Of a stretch of 64,000 nucleotides of DNA, positions 34,015 to 46,377 are shown in pieces. Location of the stretch: the NCBI GenBank assembly GCA_028023455.1, contig JAQFVV010000012.1, positions 15,826,364-15,890,363 of the forward strand, given 5' to 3'. Every line of letters begins with the position of its first letter. Position 1 is the first letter of the stretch. The DNA is from Epiperipatus broadwayi (lineage: Eukaryota > Onychophora > Udeonychophora > Euonychophora > Peripatidae). Made by a program: the position numbers and the translations under genes. The notes under the pieces are model-generated. The model did not search any database. It saw only the letters and a program-made list of their open reading frames with translations, and was not told the origin of the DNA.

Positions 34015-36182
34015 TGTACCAGTCAGATGATGTATGTTGGTTTAACCCAGTTTGAATACGAGGCGAAAGTACCTCGAGGCCATCCATATGTGAGATATTA
34101 AATCAAGAATACTATGACCTCTGCCCTCTTCACCTATTATCAAGTCTAATTACAAACTGACAACATTATCTGAGACACGCATAAATTATTTTCCTACCCA
34201 GCCCAGGCTTAGCATCAGGGAGAGACATGGACGGGGACACTTACGGGACTAAATAAGTTAAATGTGCATAAATAACATATAATTTGAAATATGTGTTTGA
34301 GCATGCCTGGATCATTGGATGAGCAATATAACAGATTAAGCTAATCAGAAATTGAAATAAAATTTGAAAACTTAAGCTTTTAGATTAAATAACATATTTT
34401 AATAAAACGTAAATTTTAAATATTTGAAAGGTTTTAAGTTTCTTTGCTATTCCCCGATTGATTATATATATATATATATAACTTTACAATAAGGCTGAGA
34501 GCAATTACACAACATTTTGTGGTTTAAACATTACTTTCCCAATTTGAATACAATTATTAACTCGTGTCCCCTCGATAAAGCCAAATGAAAATAACTCTTT
34601 CACAAAGCATTTTCTAGTTGCTTTGTGCTTTTAAAACAGTTTTAAAATATTTAAAGATTTCTTAAAAATAATTATTTAAAGATGGAATGAATGCCAACAA
34701 AGTAGGTGTTATCGAGGAGACCAAGTTGGCAGATAAAAAGAAACTTGATTATTTAAGGATGGACATTATTTCATATTGGAAAGCTTAAATGAAAAATAAA
34801 TAATTTAAACTGCAAATAATAAAAAATCAAGAAAACATTTCTATGCATTTTAAAATGGAATAGCAAATGGGAAAAATTTTAGTATAAGTAAATGATCAAA
34901 TGATAAAATAAGATTAATCTAATATTAGTATAATAGAAAACAGTTACATTATATATATAATTAAATGAATTCAGAAAGGTATTTATCAAAAGGGTAAAGT
35001 AATAAATAGTTCATGAGGAGATTTTTATAGTTACTGGTCCTTGTTCTTTGGATACAGTTCCCTTGATGTGGTGGCTTGATTGAATACATTGGGATTTGTT
35101 TGGACAAGGAAATGGAAATTATGCAGCATTTTAATTGCGAAGTTCACAGACACAGTTCAGGTTTCTATTTTGGGCATGTTACGGCATTTTGATAGTTTTT
35201 TAGGACCCCGGTGGCAGGCAAAGCTGTTTGCCTAGCCACCAATCATGGTCGCATCCATCAAATTAATATAACTTTTAACTTGTCACATGTTGGAACTTAT
35301 AACAGTGACTTTGAGGACAAAAGCTGAATAAATTCAGGAGCAAAATCTGAATGAATTGAACAGCAAAATCTGCCTAATTCAGGAACAATATTTTCTGCTT
35401 TTAGAAACAAAATCTCGGAGAATCACAGCACAGGATCTGCATGAAATAACCATAGGAGACCAGAGAGATTTTGAAAGTAAAATCTCAATAATCTAGACAC
35501 AGGATCTAACATGAATAAGCAAAAGAACCAGAGAGCCCAGTCTTTTGTTCTCCTTTTTATACCTTTCTGTCAGCTACCCTTCTATTGTTTTTGCATATGA
35601 CTTTAGATCTTGATAAGCCCCCTATGCTCCTTTGTTTCAAGGTAACTTTTTCTAAAAATAAACTTTTAATTTCTTATTCTAGATTTCTGTATTTAACTTT
35701 CAAATTTCTATTAATTAAAAAAGGCCATAATTTAGTTTGCCTTGAATGGGCTAACTAATTAAAACATACATTCCTTTAGACATGTTGGCAGGCTTATCTC
35801 AAAATAAAATCATATGCCATATTTTAACAAATTTTAAAAAGAAAAAATATCTTATTTCTTTTAACAAAATAACATTTTATTTCAACAGAATTTTGCATTA
35901 AATCATATATATATATGCTTGATGTTTATATATGTTTGATCAATAAATTTTACAAGTAAATTTTAATAGAAATTTAATCTTAATGGAATTTATTTTAAAA
36001 GAAATATTTTAATGCAAATACAAATTTAAATACCGTTAAGTAAACAAAATGACCGTATTAATTTTAGCTTTAATGCAAAACCCTGCTGATAGTGGACTAT
36101 AAACTTAATTCAGGTCTACAATATTAGTTAAGTCTATAGAAGGCTGTGAAGCATGGATTGGACTTCCGGATCCATTGCTTCA
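34015..36182 (-). mobile_element. Long LTR copy A (2168 bp), putative 3' LTR
   Basis: The block is repeated at 46378-48556 with roughly 95% identity by eye, most differences being C/T and G/A transitions. On the minus strand it begins TGAAGCAATGGATCC and ends GACTGGTACA, giving TG...CA termini. A minus-strand TATA box, GGTATAAAAAGGA, lies at 35564-35552. It sits 245 bp downstream of a minus-strand integrase terminus, where a 3' LTR belongs, and is preceded (minus strand) by GGGAAA, a possible short polypurine tract. Confidence 0.7.
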
Positions 36183-36426
36183 TTTCCCAATAGTTAGTGA
36201 GAAAAAAAATGTTAAAAAAAATGCAGTTGCTTCAGGTCAGAGATAAAAATTTGTGCCAGGTGAGTTCAAGCCTAGTCTTTATTTTGCTGTAATATTTACT
36301 TTATTAACTAATGGTCTTTCTCTTCTTTATCATATAACTAACAGTCTATCCATAATTCAATATCATATACTTAAGGTCAGGTCCGTATTGTTTCTAATCT
36401 AACAAGGTGTATATATATATATATAT

Positions 36427-36990
36427 TTAATTTCTGTATTTTCCAGGGTCTGGTGGTACACAAGGTTTTAGGTTTGTAGCATTATACTGTCTTTTTATGC
36501 TGTGACTATCTTTCAACAAAGCATTTCCTCCACACTTCTTTTTTAATGCATACGGCCCTTTATATATTGGGAAAAACTTTTTAACTTTCCTCCACTCTGT
36601 ACTACTTGGCCTATGGTCTCTCAGCCATATTTGCTCATGTTGTCTGAATTGATATTGTTGGTTTCATTTTTTATTCTTCTGATGCAGAGCCATCCATCTT
36701 AATAGCTCATATGCTACCTTTTGATCTTGTAGTTTATCTATTTTCTCCTCTTCCATTGGCATTTTGGTTTTAAATAACTGAGGGCATGCTCTTCCATAAT
36801 GCAGGCATGTTGGAGTAAATCCCATCAAGTCATTCATTTTATTATTATCTTACCCACCTTTTCAATTTTATTTACCCAATACGAAGTCTGAAGAGTGTTT
36901 GTGCTCTCCCTATCCTCTATTATCTGCCAATTTTCTTCTCTACTTTGCATTTTATGTTTGATTGACAAGTCCAAGTGGTGAATATCCTTA
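36427..36990 (-). pseudogene. LTR-retrotransposon integrase C-terminal remnant
   Basis: Minus-strand reading gives SYWVNKIEKVGK, then, after a frameshift near 36845, MNDLMGFTPTCLHYGRACP, the integrase phrase that normally reads TGFTPxxLxxGR. A helical segment and QIWLRDHRPSS, KVKKFFPIYKGPYAL follow, resembling the [VI]WLRxHxxS...F.P.Y.GPY C-terminal module of Ty3-type integrases. The frame then closes at 36427-36429 with only one internal TGA (near 36661). The catalytic DDE core is absent, so most of pol has been lost. The orientation and position fit LTR copy A as its 3' LTR. Confidence 0.7.
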
Positions 36991-37010
36991 CATAATTCAT
37001 CATCAATCAA

Positions 37011-37322
37011 TCATTTAACATGAGTATCATCTTGTTCTTGTTGATCTTGCCACTTTACTTGAGTATCATTATCTGGTAATACTTTCATCATTCTACTCTG
37101 TTTTTGAGGGAGTTCCATATTTTCCTCCAAATGGTTTAATCTTTGTACTGTATTTCCCATGAATTCTTGGAGCATGGTCATCATTTTTCTTTTCTCTCTC
37201 ATTTCTTTGATGAGAGCTTCCAAATTATATTTTTGATCACTATGAGTACATGTTGACATCTTGGGAAGGTTGAGTACTACCTCCTCACTGTCATAATTTT
37301 CGCCTCTCTTCTGTTCCTCCAT
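37011..37322 (-). pseudogene. Gag-like N-terminal remnant joined to integrase
   Basis: A 103-codon frame with a proper ATG, acidic and lysine-rich, containing a probable coiled coil (LEALIKEMREKRKMMTMLQ to LNHLEENMEL, residues about 35-75). After its stop the same frame continues open (DELCKDIHHLDL to REENWQIIEDR) straight into the integrase remnant. A start-proximal, gag-like piece directly followed by the end of pol indicates an internally deleted retrotransposon. Gag proteins are too divergent to confirm by eye, and it could instead be an unrelated ORF of the element. Confidence 0.45.
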
Positions 37323-40300
37323 TTTTGCCTAATATTGGCTATTTTGCTATTCAACAATAACACCTTATTTCTATAACTTATTTTAGTCTTTTATAAGCAA
37401 TTATAACTATCTCTACTAACCTAGAGACAACAAGAAAAAAAACTAATTAAGATAATATATTGAAACAGTCAGCTTTTTCAACCCAACTGTTTCACCTACT
37501 ATATATGTTATATAGTAGTATTCATACCTATATACATACCACCAAAACCTCATATATTTATTAATAATGATCTAAATAAATCCTGCCTAAATTCAAATCT
37601 AAATAATACAGTTGTGTATGTGTGTGTATATGTTTAAATATCTACAGTAATATTCATTTATATACTCATAAAGCCAAAATACGCACATATATAGATTATT
37701 AATAATTGCTAAGTGAAAAACTAATTGTATGTGTAACTGTAGACTACATATATGCAAGAATAAATGTTAATAGATTATAAAACATTGTGTTTTCTATAAT
37801 TTTATATATTTATTAAATTATATATTTTCAAAAGTTAATAATTCTGCATATATCGGTAAATTAGAACGGTCAGGTTACATATATAATAAAATGTTTTTCT
37901 AAATCTTAGATTTGTTTTTCTGGACACACGGTCGCCAGTATAATTAATCTTTACTGGTATAAGATTAATTAAATTTTATATTTAGAATAAAACTTAAAAA
38001 ACTGAATAAATTATGGTCTGCCAATAGTTTTTTTTTTGCCTATTTAATATTTGACACAGCAGGTTTTCGCGATAACTGGTGATTATTGTACGGGCCAAGA
38101 AAACAATTCTAAAAAAATAAAATAATGAAGGACAAGGGGGGGGGGGTACTGGTATAAAAGCAAGGGCAGCCATCTTTGGAGATTCATAAAAAAAATATTC
38201 TTTCTAAGAGTCATCAAAATTGATATTGATAAAAAGTGAATAATCAGCATGTCGGGATAAGTGGGTTCAAAATCGAGCCTTCTGCCTGATGGACCGCCAT
38301 CTAATCCATGACAGCATGAGTTGACCACCACCAGAACCTAAAAGATGTCACGCTATCCAGAGAACTTGCCAGTACAGACAAAGTTCAAGATAAACAATGA
38401 TAACTACTCCTTTCAATCTAAAAACTTCAACTAATTCCAAATTTAAATGCTAGCTTAACCTTTAAATTAATGGCCATCTTAATATTGTAAATGAAAATTA
38501 TGTATATTTTATTTTATAATTTCAATCTAAAAACTTGCGTAAATTACAACTGTAATAACTTTCTTTAAATCCTAAAGTCTTGCCTGATATAAATAACATA
38601 TAAAGATATAACTGATTTAAAATATAAAATTGAGTTAATTGATATAATTTAACTGATGCAAAATGATTTAACTGATATAAATGAATTATGATTTATTATT
38701 TCAAATTCTAAAGCACTTGCATTCACACACATCTTTATTAATATAATTGTATGATTTTATGTATTGGTTTATTCGCAAAATAATGTTTGATTTAGTTACG
38801 TATTAAGTTGACTCTAAGTAATTAAATGCTATCTGTTTCAATTTGCTATAACGGGGAAATTAAACGTGTTTATAAATTTAATAACATATAAAATACAATT
38901 AGCTAGTTTTAAAGTAGTAAAGAAAATTTCTATGATAATTTATTATTGTCTTAAGCTAATGATAATATTTGCAGTCATTAATTTCCGAGATAGCATTATA
39001 AAACTAGGTCAATCATGTTTTAGCGAAACTCGCATAACTTTCCTTTAAAATGAACAATTATCAAATTTCACTTATTTGAAACTTTATTATGATTTAAAAT
39101 GCATTTCTTAAGTTAATCTATGCCAAATCTTATTATTATTTAGTTATGTTATCTTGTTTATGCTATAAAACTTCAAAACCGAGCTTTATTCTTAAATTAA
39201 ACTATTAGCGAGAATTAAATAAAGATTATCTCGCATATATATGTAAGTGTGCATATATATATAACATGTATAATTATATACGAAATAAAAAGCTCTGTTT
39301 TGGAAAGGATAAAATGTCTAGAATTAAAAATCATTACAAACATATTACTATAAGATAGATTTGCTTTTTATGTTAATATTTTAAACAAATATTTAGTTAA
39401 AGTGATAAAATTATAGCATAAATCTATAAGTTTATATTTTAATTCCCCATATGCTGTAATCCTCCTTAAGCTAATTAAATCAAAGCCTATATAGATAGCT
39501 TTGTAGATTGGATTCATAAATTCCCTAAATAGTATTATTAAGAGTACTATAACATGAACTGATGGGTAGTTTCTGAAAGAAACTTGTATTTTAGCATCTT
39601 AAATTTTAAATATGATTATGTAGTCAGTGGTGCATATGTGTCCTTACGATATGCTATGGCGTATTTTCTTATTGCTGTACATCTTTAATGGTCGCAGGTC
39701 GTCATGCTGCACCATTATCTTTAGTTGGGCAATTATTTCTTCAGATGGTGACTGATACACGCCAACCCATTCTGCATTCTTATAATGGAGCATGAGACTC
39801 ACCCAGAGCGTAAGACTCCCATATTCTTATATAAATTGCTCAATCAGCCAAACTAAAATGGCCTCCTATACCACAGCAATGAGAATCGGTCACAGGGAAC
39901 CGTTACTTGGTAAAAATCCCGTGAATAAGGCACATATGAGACACAAATAAGACTCAGAGTTATATGTTTTTCTTTATGCACTAGTATCTGAAGTCTAACT
40001 TCCATTAATCAGTTCAACCTGCCATTTTTGTTAATTCAGCATTGATCTGAAAGGGAATCCAATCTAAATAGCATATTACTGTGTAGAGAATATATTAAAG
40101 TATTTGTGCTAGTTAAATTATGTTCTTCCAAATTTTATTATCACTTCTGTTAATATGGAAAATCTAAATCCCTTTATAGCATAAACCGGGCATGGATAAC
40201 CATGAGCAAAGTCAAATCGTTCTAAATTAAAATTCCGCTCATGCAAAATTTTACTGTATTATAATTTTATCACCTGCGAGTGATAGAGATATATATGTAT

Positions 40301-42180
40301 AGCCAAATAAATAATTAAATGTAACCTACATAATATCACCTGTGAGTGATATGAGGCTATATACATATATAGGTAGAACAGAAATGCAAAACCTCCAAAG
40401 TTTATTAATTATACTGGAAAGTTGAAATCACTTATAAGTAAACTAACTTATATATGTAAACCAAACTGCGTAAAGCTGTACATCCAAAATTGTTACTGAT
40501 AATGCATCACTTACTTGTGAACCTCATTGAATTGTAATGTCCCTGAATCACCTGTGTGTGAAATCAAACCTTTACTTACTCTATTATTGTTTTTAAATTG
40601 TTGTTTACAATGAATATTATTAAATTGATTTTAAATTTACTCTAGTTTCTTGTCTTAGACTTGCTCACCGACTCACTATTATTTAAACTTTAGTAATTAG
40701 TTTAATGGTTTATTAAAATTTTATATATAATTAATAATGATAAGTGTGCTACATGATACCATACAGATATGCTATATAAAACACCCATTGTTACCCATCT
40801 TGTGTGCTACTGTTGAGCTACTGCCGACATGTGGAGAAGAGAAATGCTGCTGTGACCTCAACTGTGTTATTTGTAATGTTGTAAGTCTATGAGCAATGGT
40901 AGAGGAACTAGGGTTAGGCCAAAGCCATGGCTTCCACTACCGTAAACATGGTCAGCCTTAGGATGATCTACCAGAGTTCTAGATTTTGTTGCACAAATGC
41001 ACATATTTGACTGTTACAATATTTTACTACAAGTGTCTAGCTGCTATATACTTTTGTATATTCTTATACTTGTTACTATAACAAAATTTTACTTCTTTGT
41101 AAAATAAATCAATATTATACTTTTTATTCTCTATAACTATCTCTTTTACTTTTGTATATATTTAGAAATCCAACTTTGCCTACCTCACGAGGTCTTATCT
41201 TAACAAATGCCTAAATGTGTCAGTTTTACCATGGAAAAAAAATCTTGCCCTGTCTGTGTCTGTTTTATATTAATTCTACATATATGAAACTCCTCAATTT
41301 ACTTCTATATATTTTTTAAATTTTATTGTTAATGTCTCAGCAATTCATTTAGTAGTCAAAAATAATGCAACTTACAGCTTGACCCGGCTTTCTCTGACAC
41401 CTGAAACATCTAAAAAAAATGCATTTACATTTCTACAACAAGTTTATACATTAAAAAGTAAATATGTGAGCAAAATATACACAAGTCATGTTTAACTTAT
41501 TTTGGCTCACTAAGCATACATTGTTATTTTTGATCAGTTTCTATGCTATGGTTTGGTTTATTGTAATCCGATATGAGAGATTGCACTTGCTGACAAATTT
41601 ATTTGATGAGGGTGCCAGTCAACAAGGCAATGGCCATATCAAATATACATTTTAATGGATAATGATCCAAGCACACATTGATAACGATTTATAAAGTTTA
41701 ATGCAATTAAAATTTATTTTAGGTTTCACTTTCCTTTCAAAAAAAATTTCTTACTCGTATTGATTCTACTAAATGAAAAAAAAATCTCTGCACGAATAAG
41801 TAAATGCTATTTTAAATGATTTTAAAATTTTATCTAGGACGTATAACAACTAAGTAAGGTAATATGTATGACCTGGATTCAAAACCATGCTACTGTTTTG
41901 GTCATGACAAAAAAATATAAATTTAGACAGCCAAAGTACAATTAAAAAACAAAAAATACAAAAAAAAAATTAAAATAAAATCCCTTAATAACTGCCACTC
42001 CGAATTATGAACCTGAGATCGAAACCAAATACCATTTTGGTTACAACCCAAGATAGTTATACAATTATCAAGCGATTTTACAGATAATGCATCAAGATCA
42101 AAAACTGTTAAAAACATTCATATAAAAGGGATTTTGCCAAAATATAAACGAAATGTATACCATATACACCCATATATATG

Positions 42181-42300
42181 AATATTGTAATGGTAAGAAA
42201 AGTAGAGCTGCTTTAACCTAACCTAGAAATGCAGATGGAAGGGGTTCGAACCTCATCTACTCCTCTAGATTGCTACTAAGGGACTTACTCCCCAAACCTC
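42181..42300 (+). repeat. Possible tRNA-derived SINE head
   Basis: GGGGTTCGAACCTC near 42240 matches the RNA polymerase III B box. About 50 bp upstream TGGTAAGAAAAG is a weak A-box-like phrase. The spacing is close to that of a tRNA. There is no cloverleaf that I can draw and no 3' tail, so this is tentative; the palindromic B box could equally be chance. Confidence 0.25.
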
Positions 42301-45046
42301 ACTAGAATTTAATCTTAATGTATGCCCGGTGGTCAGGGAGAGAAGAGACCACGAAAAGGAATTTTTACATATATAATGATTAGATGTATATACATATGTC
42401 ACAAAAGAAAACAATACTAAGTGGTTTTATTTATAGTGAATGAAAGATAACAGAAACTTTTATTATTGACATTAAAATAATTCACACAATGCTTTATTAA
42501 TAGTGTCGCAGGCTATTTTCACTGCAACCGGATAGACACATATGAAAGATCCATTGATCGTAATGATAAGAACAGACAAAATTTTTACGTTATAATTTTT
42601 TCTTTAAAATATTCCAGCCAATGGAAGTGTTACGTAAAAGAAATCAAGAGAGAGAGACATGATTCATTAACTCTGTGGTTGGAGAACAGAAATAAATAGG
42701 TGGTCAAACTCAACTAAACACTTTGGACAGATTTAAATCAAAGCCCTACTTATGATTTAAGAAGAATGATAAAGTGGCCCCAGTGAGAATTTCCAGCCAT
42801 AATTGAAACATTTCTATGAGATTTTGAGAAAGATTTCCTAATAAATATAAATATATAAGACCATGCACAAAGGCGATAGCATATAGTGGGCTGTGAGGCT
42901 CGAGACATAACAGTTACCAAGAGGTTAACACCAGACCAGATAGCTCTCTGTCTCTAAACTAGGTTAGAGAGAAAAATGGAACCCGTTCGCTAAACACGTG
43001 ACCCGGATTCAGGATCGGAGTTTTTGTTGCTTATGTCCAGTTACGTACATTGAAAAGACTGAAATCGACATGAGATCCAGAACAATTTATTTGTTTTTCA
43101 GAAGGTCCGAATGTAGGTATGTTAACCTAAGCAAACTTGGCAAAAAGAAGCACTGTAATATATGCTGAGCGATCCAGTATATCACCGGAGGCACGATGCC
43201 ATATAAATATGGTCAACGACCTTTAAATTTAAAAGAAACCCTCTGCAAAATATAAATATATTAGGAAAGCTCAACTATCACTGAAAATCCGCAGAAAAAT
43301 AGCAACTTTACCTTTTATAAAATTCAGATCACTAAAACAAGAGGGCGGATATTTTATTGATTTAGTTGAAGTTTAACCAACACACCCCAGAATCAATGCT
43401 ATTTAATAATTTTTAATACATATTGTCAAAATGTACACTCTCTTATTACTAAAATATAAATGCGAATGTTTTATTTCACGCTCTCTAAAATATAACTTTA
43501 AATTTGTAACCCTTCATTGACTAAAATATACAGGCATTTGATAAGGATCTTTCTTTTATAAATATATAAAATCAAAATTAAAGTTTGGAAAGTTTTATAA
43601 TAGAATATTTAGCAATTTAAATCTTGATTTTAAAATAGAGTTTTGCACTTTCTATGATTTGCTTCCTTTTCTTTCTAAATAAATATTTATATAAAATAAA
43701 TAACTTAATTACGGGAGTATAATGGCGGAAAGTTAAACGAAGCATTTTTCAATTAAATTAATAAGAATTATCGCCACCATTATATGTAATAACCCATCAC
43801 CCATTAAAGTATTTTAAAAAAAAAAGAAAGCAATTAATGAAATATAATTTCACAAGACTCGAATACATAAATTAAAAAAAAAACATATATATATATAGAA
43901 AAGCATAAATATAGATTGAATTTGAAAATTACAAAGATATTTTAATAATTTATGGGAACGTTATCAGTAACTAGATGGGTGGGTCAAAATGAGTTCATTT
44001 GATGTTTCCCCGCAGGTCTTCTCGGTTCTTCAAATTTGTTTTCCATGTTTTTGAGGGCAGATTTTCACGGATACAGGGCAAATACTTTAGTTCTCTGACT
44101 GGTTTACATGATTATGACTCCTGCATCAGGAACAGCTCAGGAGAGTGAAGGCAAAGAAGTTACCCCTGCATTTTTGCAGAGCAACACATTTCTGGATTCT
44201 TTTATTTATATGCTGAAAAAATAGAGTGCAGCTTGAAGTAAGTACAGCAAGCAAGAGTTCGCTATATTGTCCAATCTTTCAGCAAAATTTCTTACAACAA
44301 AATTCTTAAGATTTCTCTCTGACCTTCAGCACAGGTTACCAGAAAGCATAAGACCAAGAACAAAAAAATTCTTTATTTATACCCTTTTTCCATTATGTTT
44401 TTAATCTGCTAATTAGTAGCGAATCATGCCCGTTGTTTCAAATTTTTCCTGTTATCTATTTTTATCTAATTCAGAAAAATGTTTTACTAATTAAATTCCT
44501 TTTCCTAATGGATTCTATTTAATTAAGAACATTTATCTTATCGAATTCTTCCAACATATATTTTAAAAATAGTTGCAAATATAATTTTAACTTTCTATAT
44601 TTTATTTTATTAAATCTTTTCTCTTTAACACAATTCCTTCTTTAATTTAGGCAACTATTTGAGAAAACGATAAATTTAGTTTGAAAAAGAAACATACATT
44701 CACTGTGGCTGGACTTAGGGTCTTAGTTAGTCCATGGTGAATGGTGAAGCCAGCATATATATATTTATATATATATATATATATATGCACAGCTTCAATA
44801 TATACTTCACTAAATAAGCATATATATGACTACATATAAATATATAAACAGATATACCTATATAAATATTTCTTTTATTATCATGTACATGGTTTTATTT
44901 CGAAAGATTTGTCACATTGCGGACCACATACTCCTATTATTTCAGGTTAGTAAGTGCTGGTCGCAAATGTAATGAGGAAAGAATGATTGCAGACATAGAC
45001 CTATTATTTCAGGCTACTCAGCAATCCTGAACTCTAAAGTGTAAGG

Positions 45047-45177
45047 GGTCTTCACCAAAACAGTTACTAAAAAAGGTCTTCACCAAAACGGTTACTAAAA
45101 AGTTCTTCACCTAATGGTTACTAAAAAAAGGTCTTCACCTAACGGTTACTAAAAAGGTGTTCACCAAACAGTTACTC
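45047..45177 (+). repeat. Minisatellite, 25-28-bp unit, 5 copies
   Basis: Units of the type GGTCTTCACCAAAACGGT + TACTAAAAA repeat five times with small length differences. Confidence 0.9.
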
Positions 45178-46242
45178 AATAAATGATTCCAATAGCATAA
45201 TCTGAAGTGAGAAAAAAATGTTAACTAAAGGTTGCTGACATATATGTTATACGAAACACATTTTATATATGTTTCATTAAAAAAAAACACAAATATAATG
45301 CATTTACTATTTCACAAGTTGAAAATTAAATTTGATATTATTAACAAAACTTATACTTATATATTATTTGCGAGGTAACATAATTGCAAAATATTTAAAA
45401 GTGAAAAAATTTTTTGCATGATTATAATTATTCATATATATAAAAAGAAACAAAATGCAGAGAAAGTGAAAAATATTTGCTGACATCGTTCTATGACACG
45501 TGTCAATTTGAAATAATCAAACTTTAGATCTACGAAAAAATTCCTATTAACGAAAAAAAAAATTGTTATCAACTATTAGCTAACGGAAAAAACTATTATT
45601 ATCTATTTGTACTTTTTACTAAATATTAACACTGCCGTATGTACGCTATATTTCGAAAAAACATTATTATATTAAAATTGCTCATGTTTAAGCAATACCA
45701 AAAAAAATAATATGAAGTATGAAAGCTATTTTTCTCTTTATTTGACACTTCCACCCGCATCGACACTATATACTTTATACAAAAAACAATATAGCGACAG
45801 GCCATGACAAAACTGTACTAATTAGAAAAATGTTTGCTTTAACTCACATATTTTATCTCATTATATATTCACACAAACAAAAAGAACTTACAGAGTATTA
45901 AGCTTTAAATATAAAATCTTCACTCTAGCAGATTTAAAACTCAGGAAAAAATTTTTTTTACATTATGACATTTAACTTTTTAATTATATTCAAAAAATGA
46001 AATTTGGCTGACGTTAGGAGACAAACTCGGAAAAAAAATTATGCCTCTCAATCATACTTTTTATATAAATATATTTGACTAAAACAAACTTCTCAGGGTA
46101 TTAATTTAAAAAAAAAAAACAATGAAATTCGTCCTACGGCAACAAACCCAGGAACAAAAAATCCTACACATATATTATTCATTTTAAAACATGAAGAAAA
46201 AAGAACATTATACATATATATCAAATGCTATAAGGGGTATTG

Positions 46243-46376
46243 CAGGGTGTGGATTTTAATACATTGAAGGTCCCAATGATTGAGTATTCAAAAACATAAA
46301 CACTGTCTACAGGGTGTGGGGTTTATTAAATCGAAGCCCCAATGATTGGGCAGCCAAACCCAGAAAAAAAAATCTA
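46243..46376 (+). repeat. Tandem duplication, unit 67 bp, abutting LTR copy B
   Basis: CAGGGTGTGG starts at 46243 and 46310, followed each time by a TTTATTAAATCGAAG-like phrase and CCCAATGATTG. If LTR B is a 5' LTR, this is the leader just inside it. Minus-strand TGGGTTTGGCTGCCC near 46360 lies where a primer-binding site would be but is not a match that I recognise. Confidence 0.7.
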
Positions 46377-46377
46377 C

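Larger units (their letters stand above)
37323..46242. other. AT-rich interior between the two long LTR copies, no intact gene
   Basis: Nine kilobases with no recognised coding sequence. TATA-like promoter phrases occur at 38148 (plus), 40773 (plus) and 44378-44390 (minus, AGGGTATAAATAAAG), each next to less AT-rich sequence, as if several other LTRs were nested here, but I could not match their ends. A poly-G run lies at 38138-38147. (AT)n runs occur near 44756-44786. Read as later insertions into the old retrotransposon, or as unrelated DNA if the two LTR copies are independent. Confidence 0.35.

Noticed and set aside
42181-42300. A functional tRNA gene
   Set aside because: A B-box-like phrase is present but no cloverleaf stems, anticodon arm or terminator could be drawn; kept only as a weak SINE candidate.
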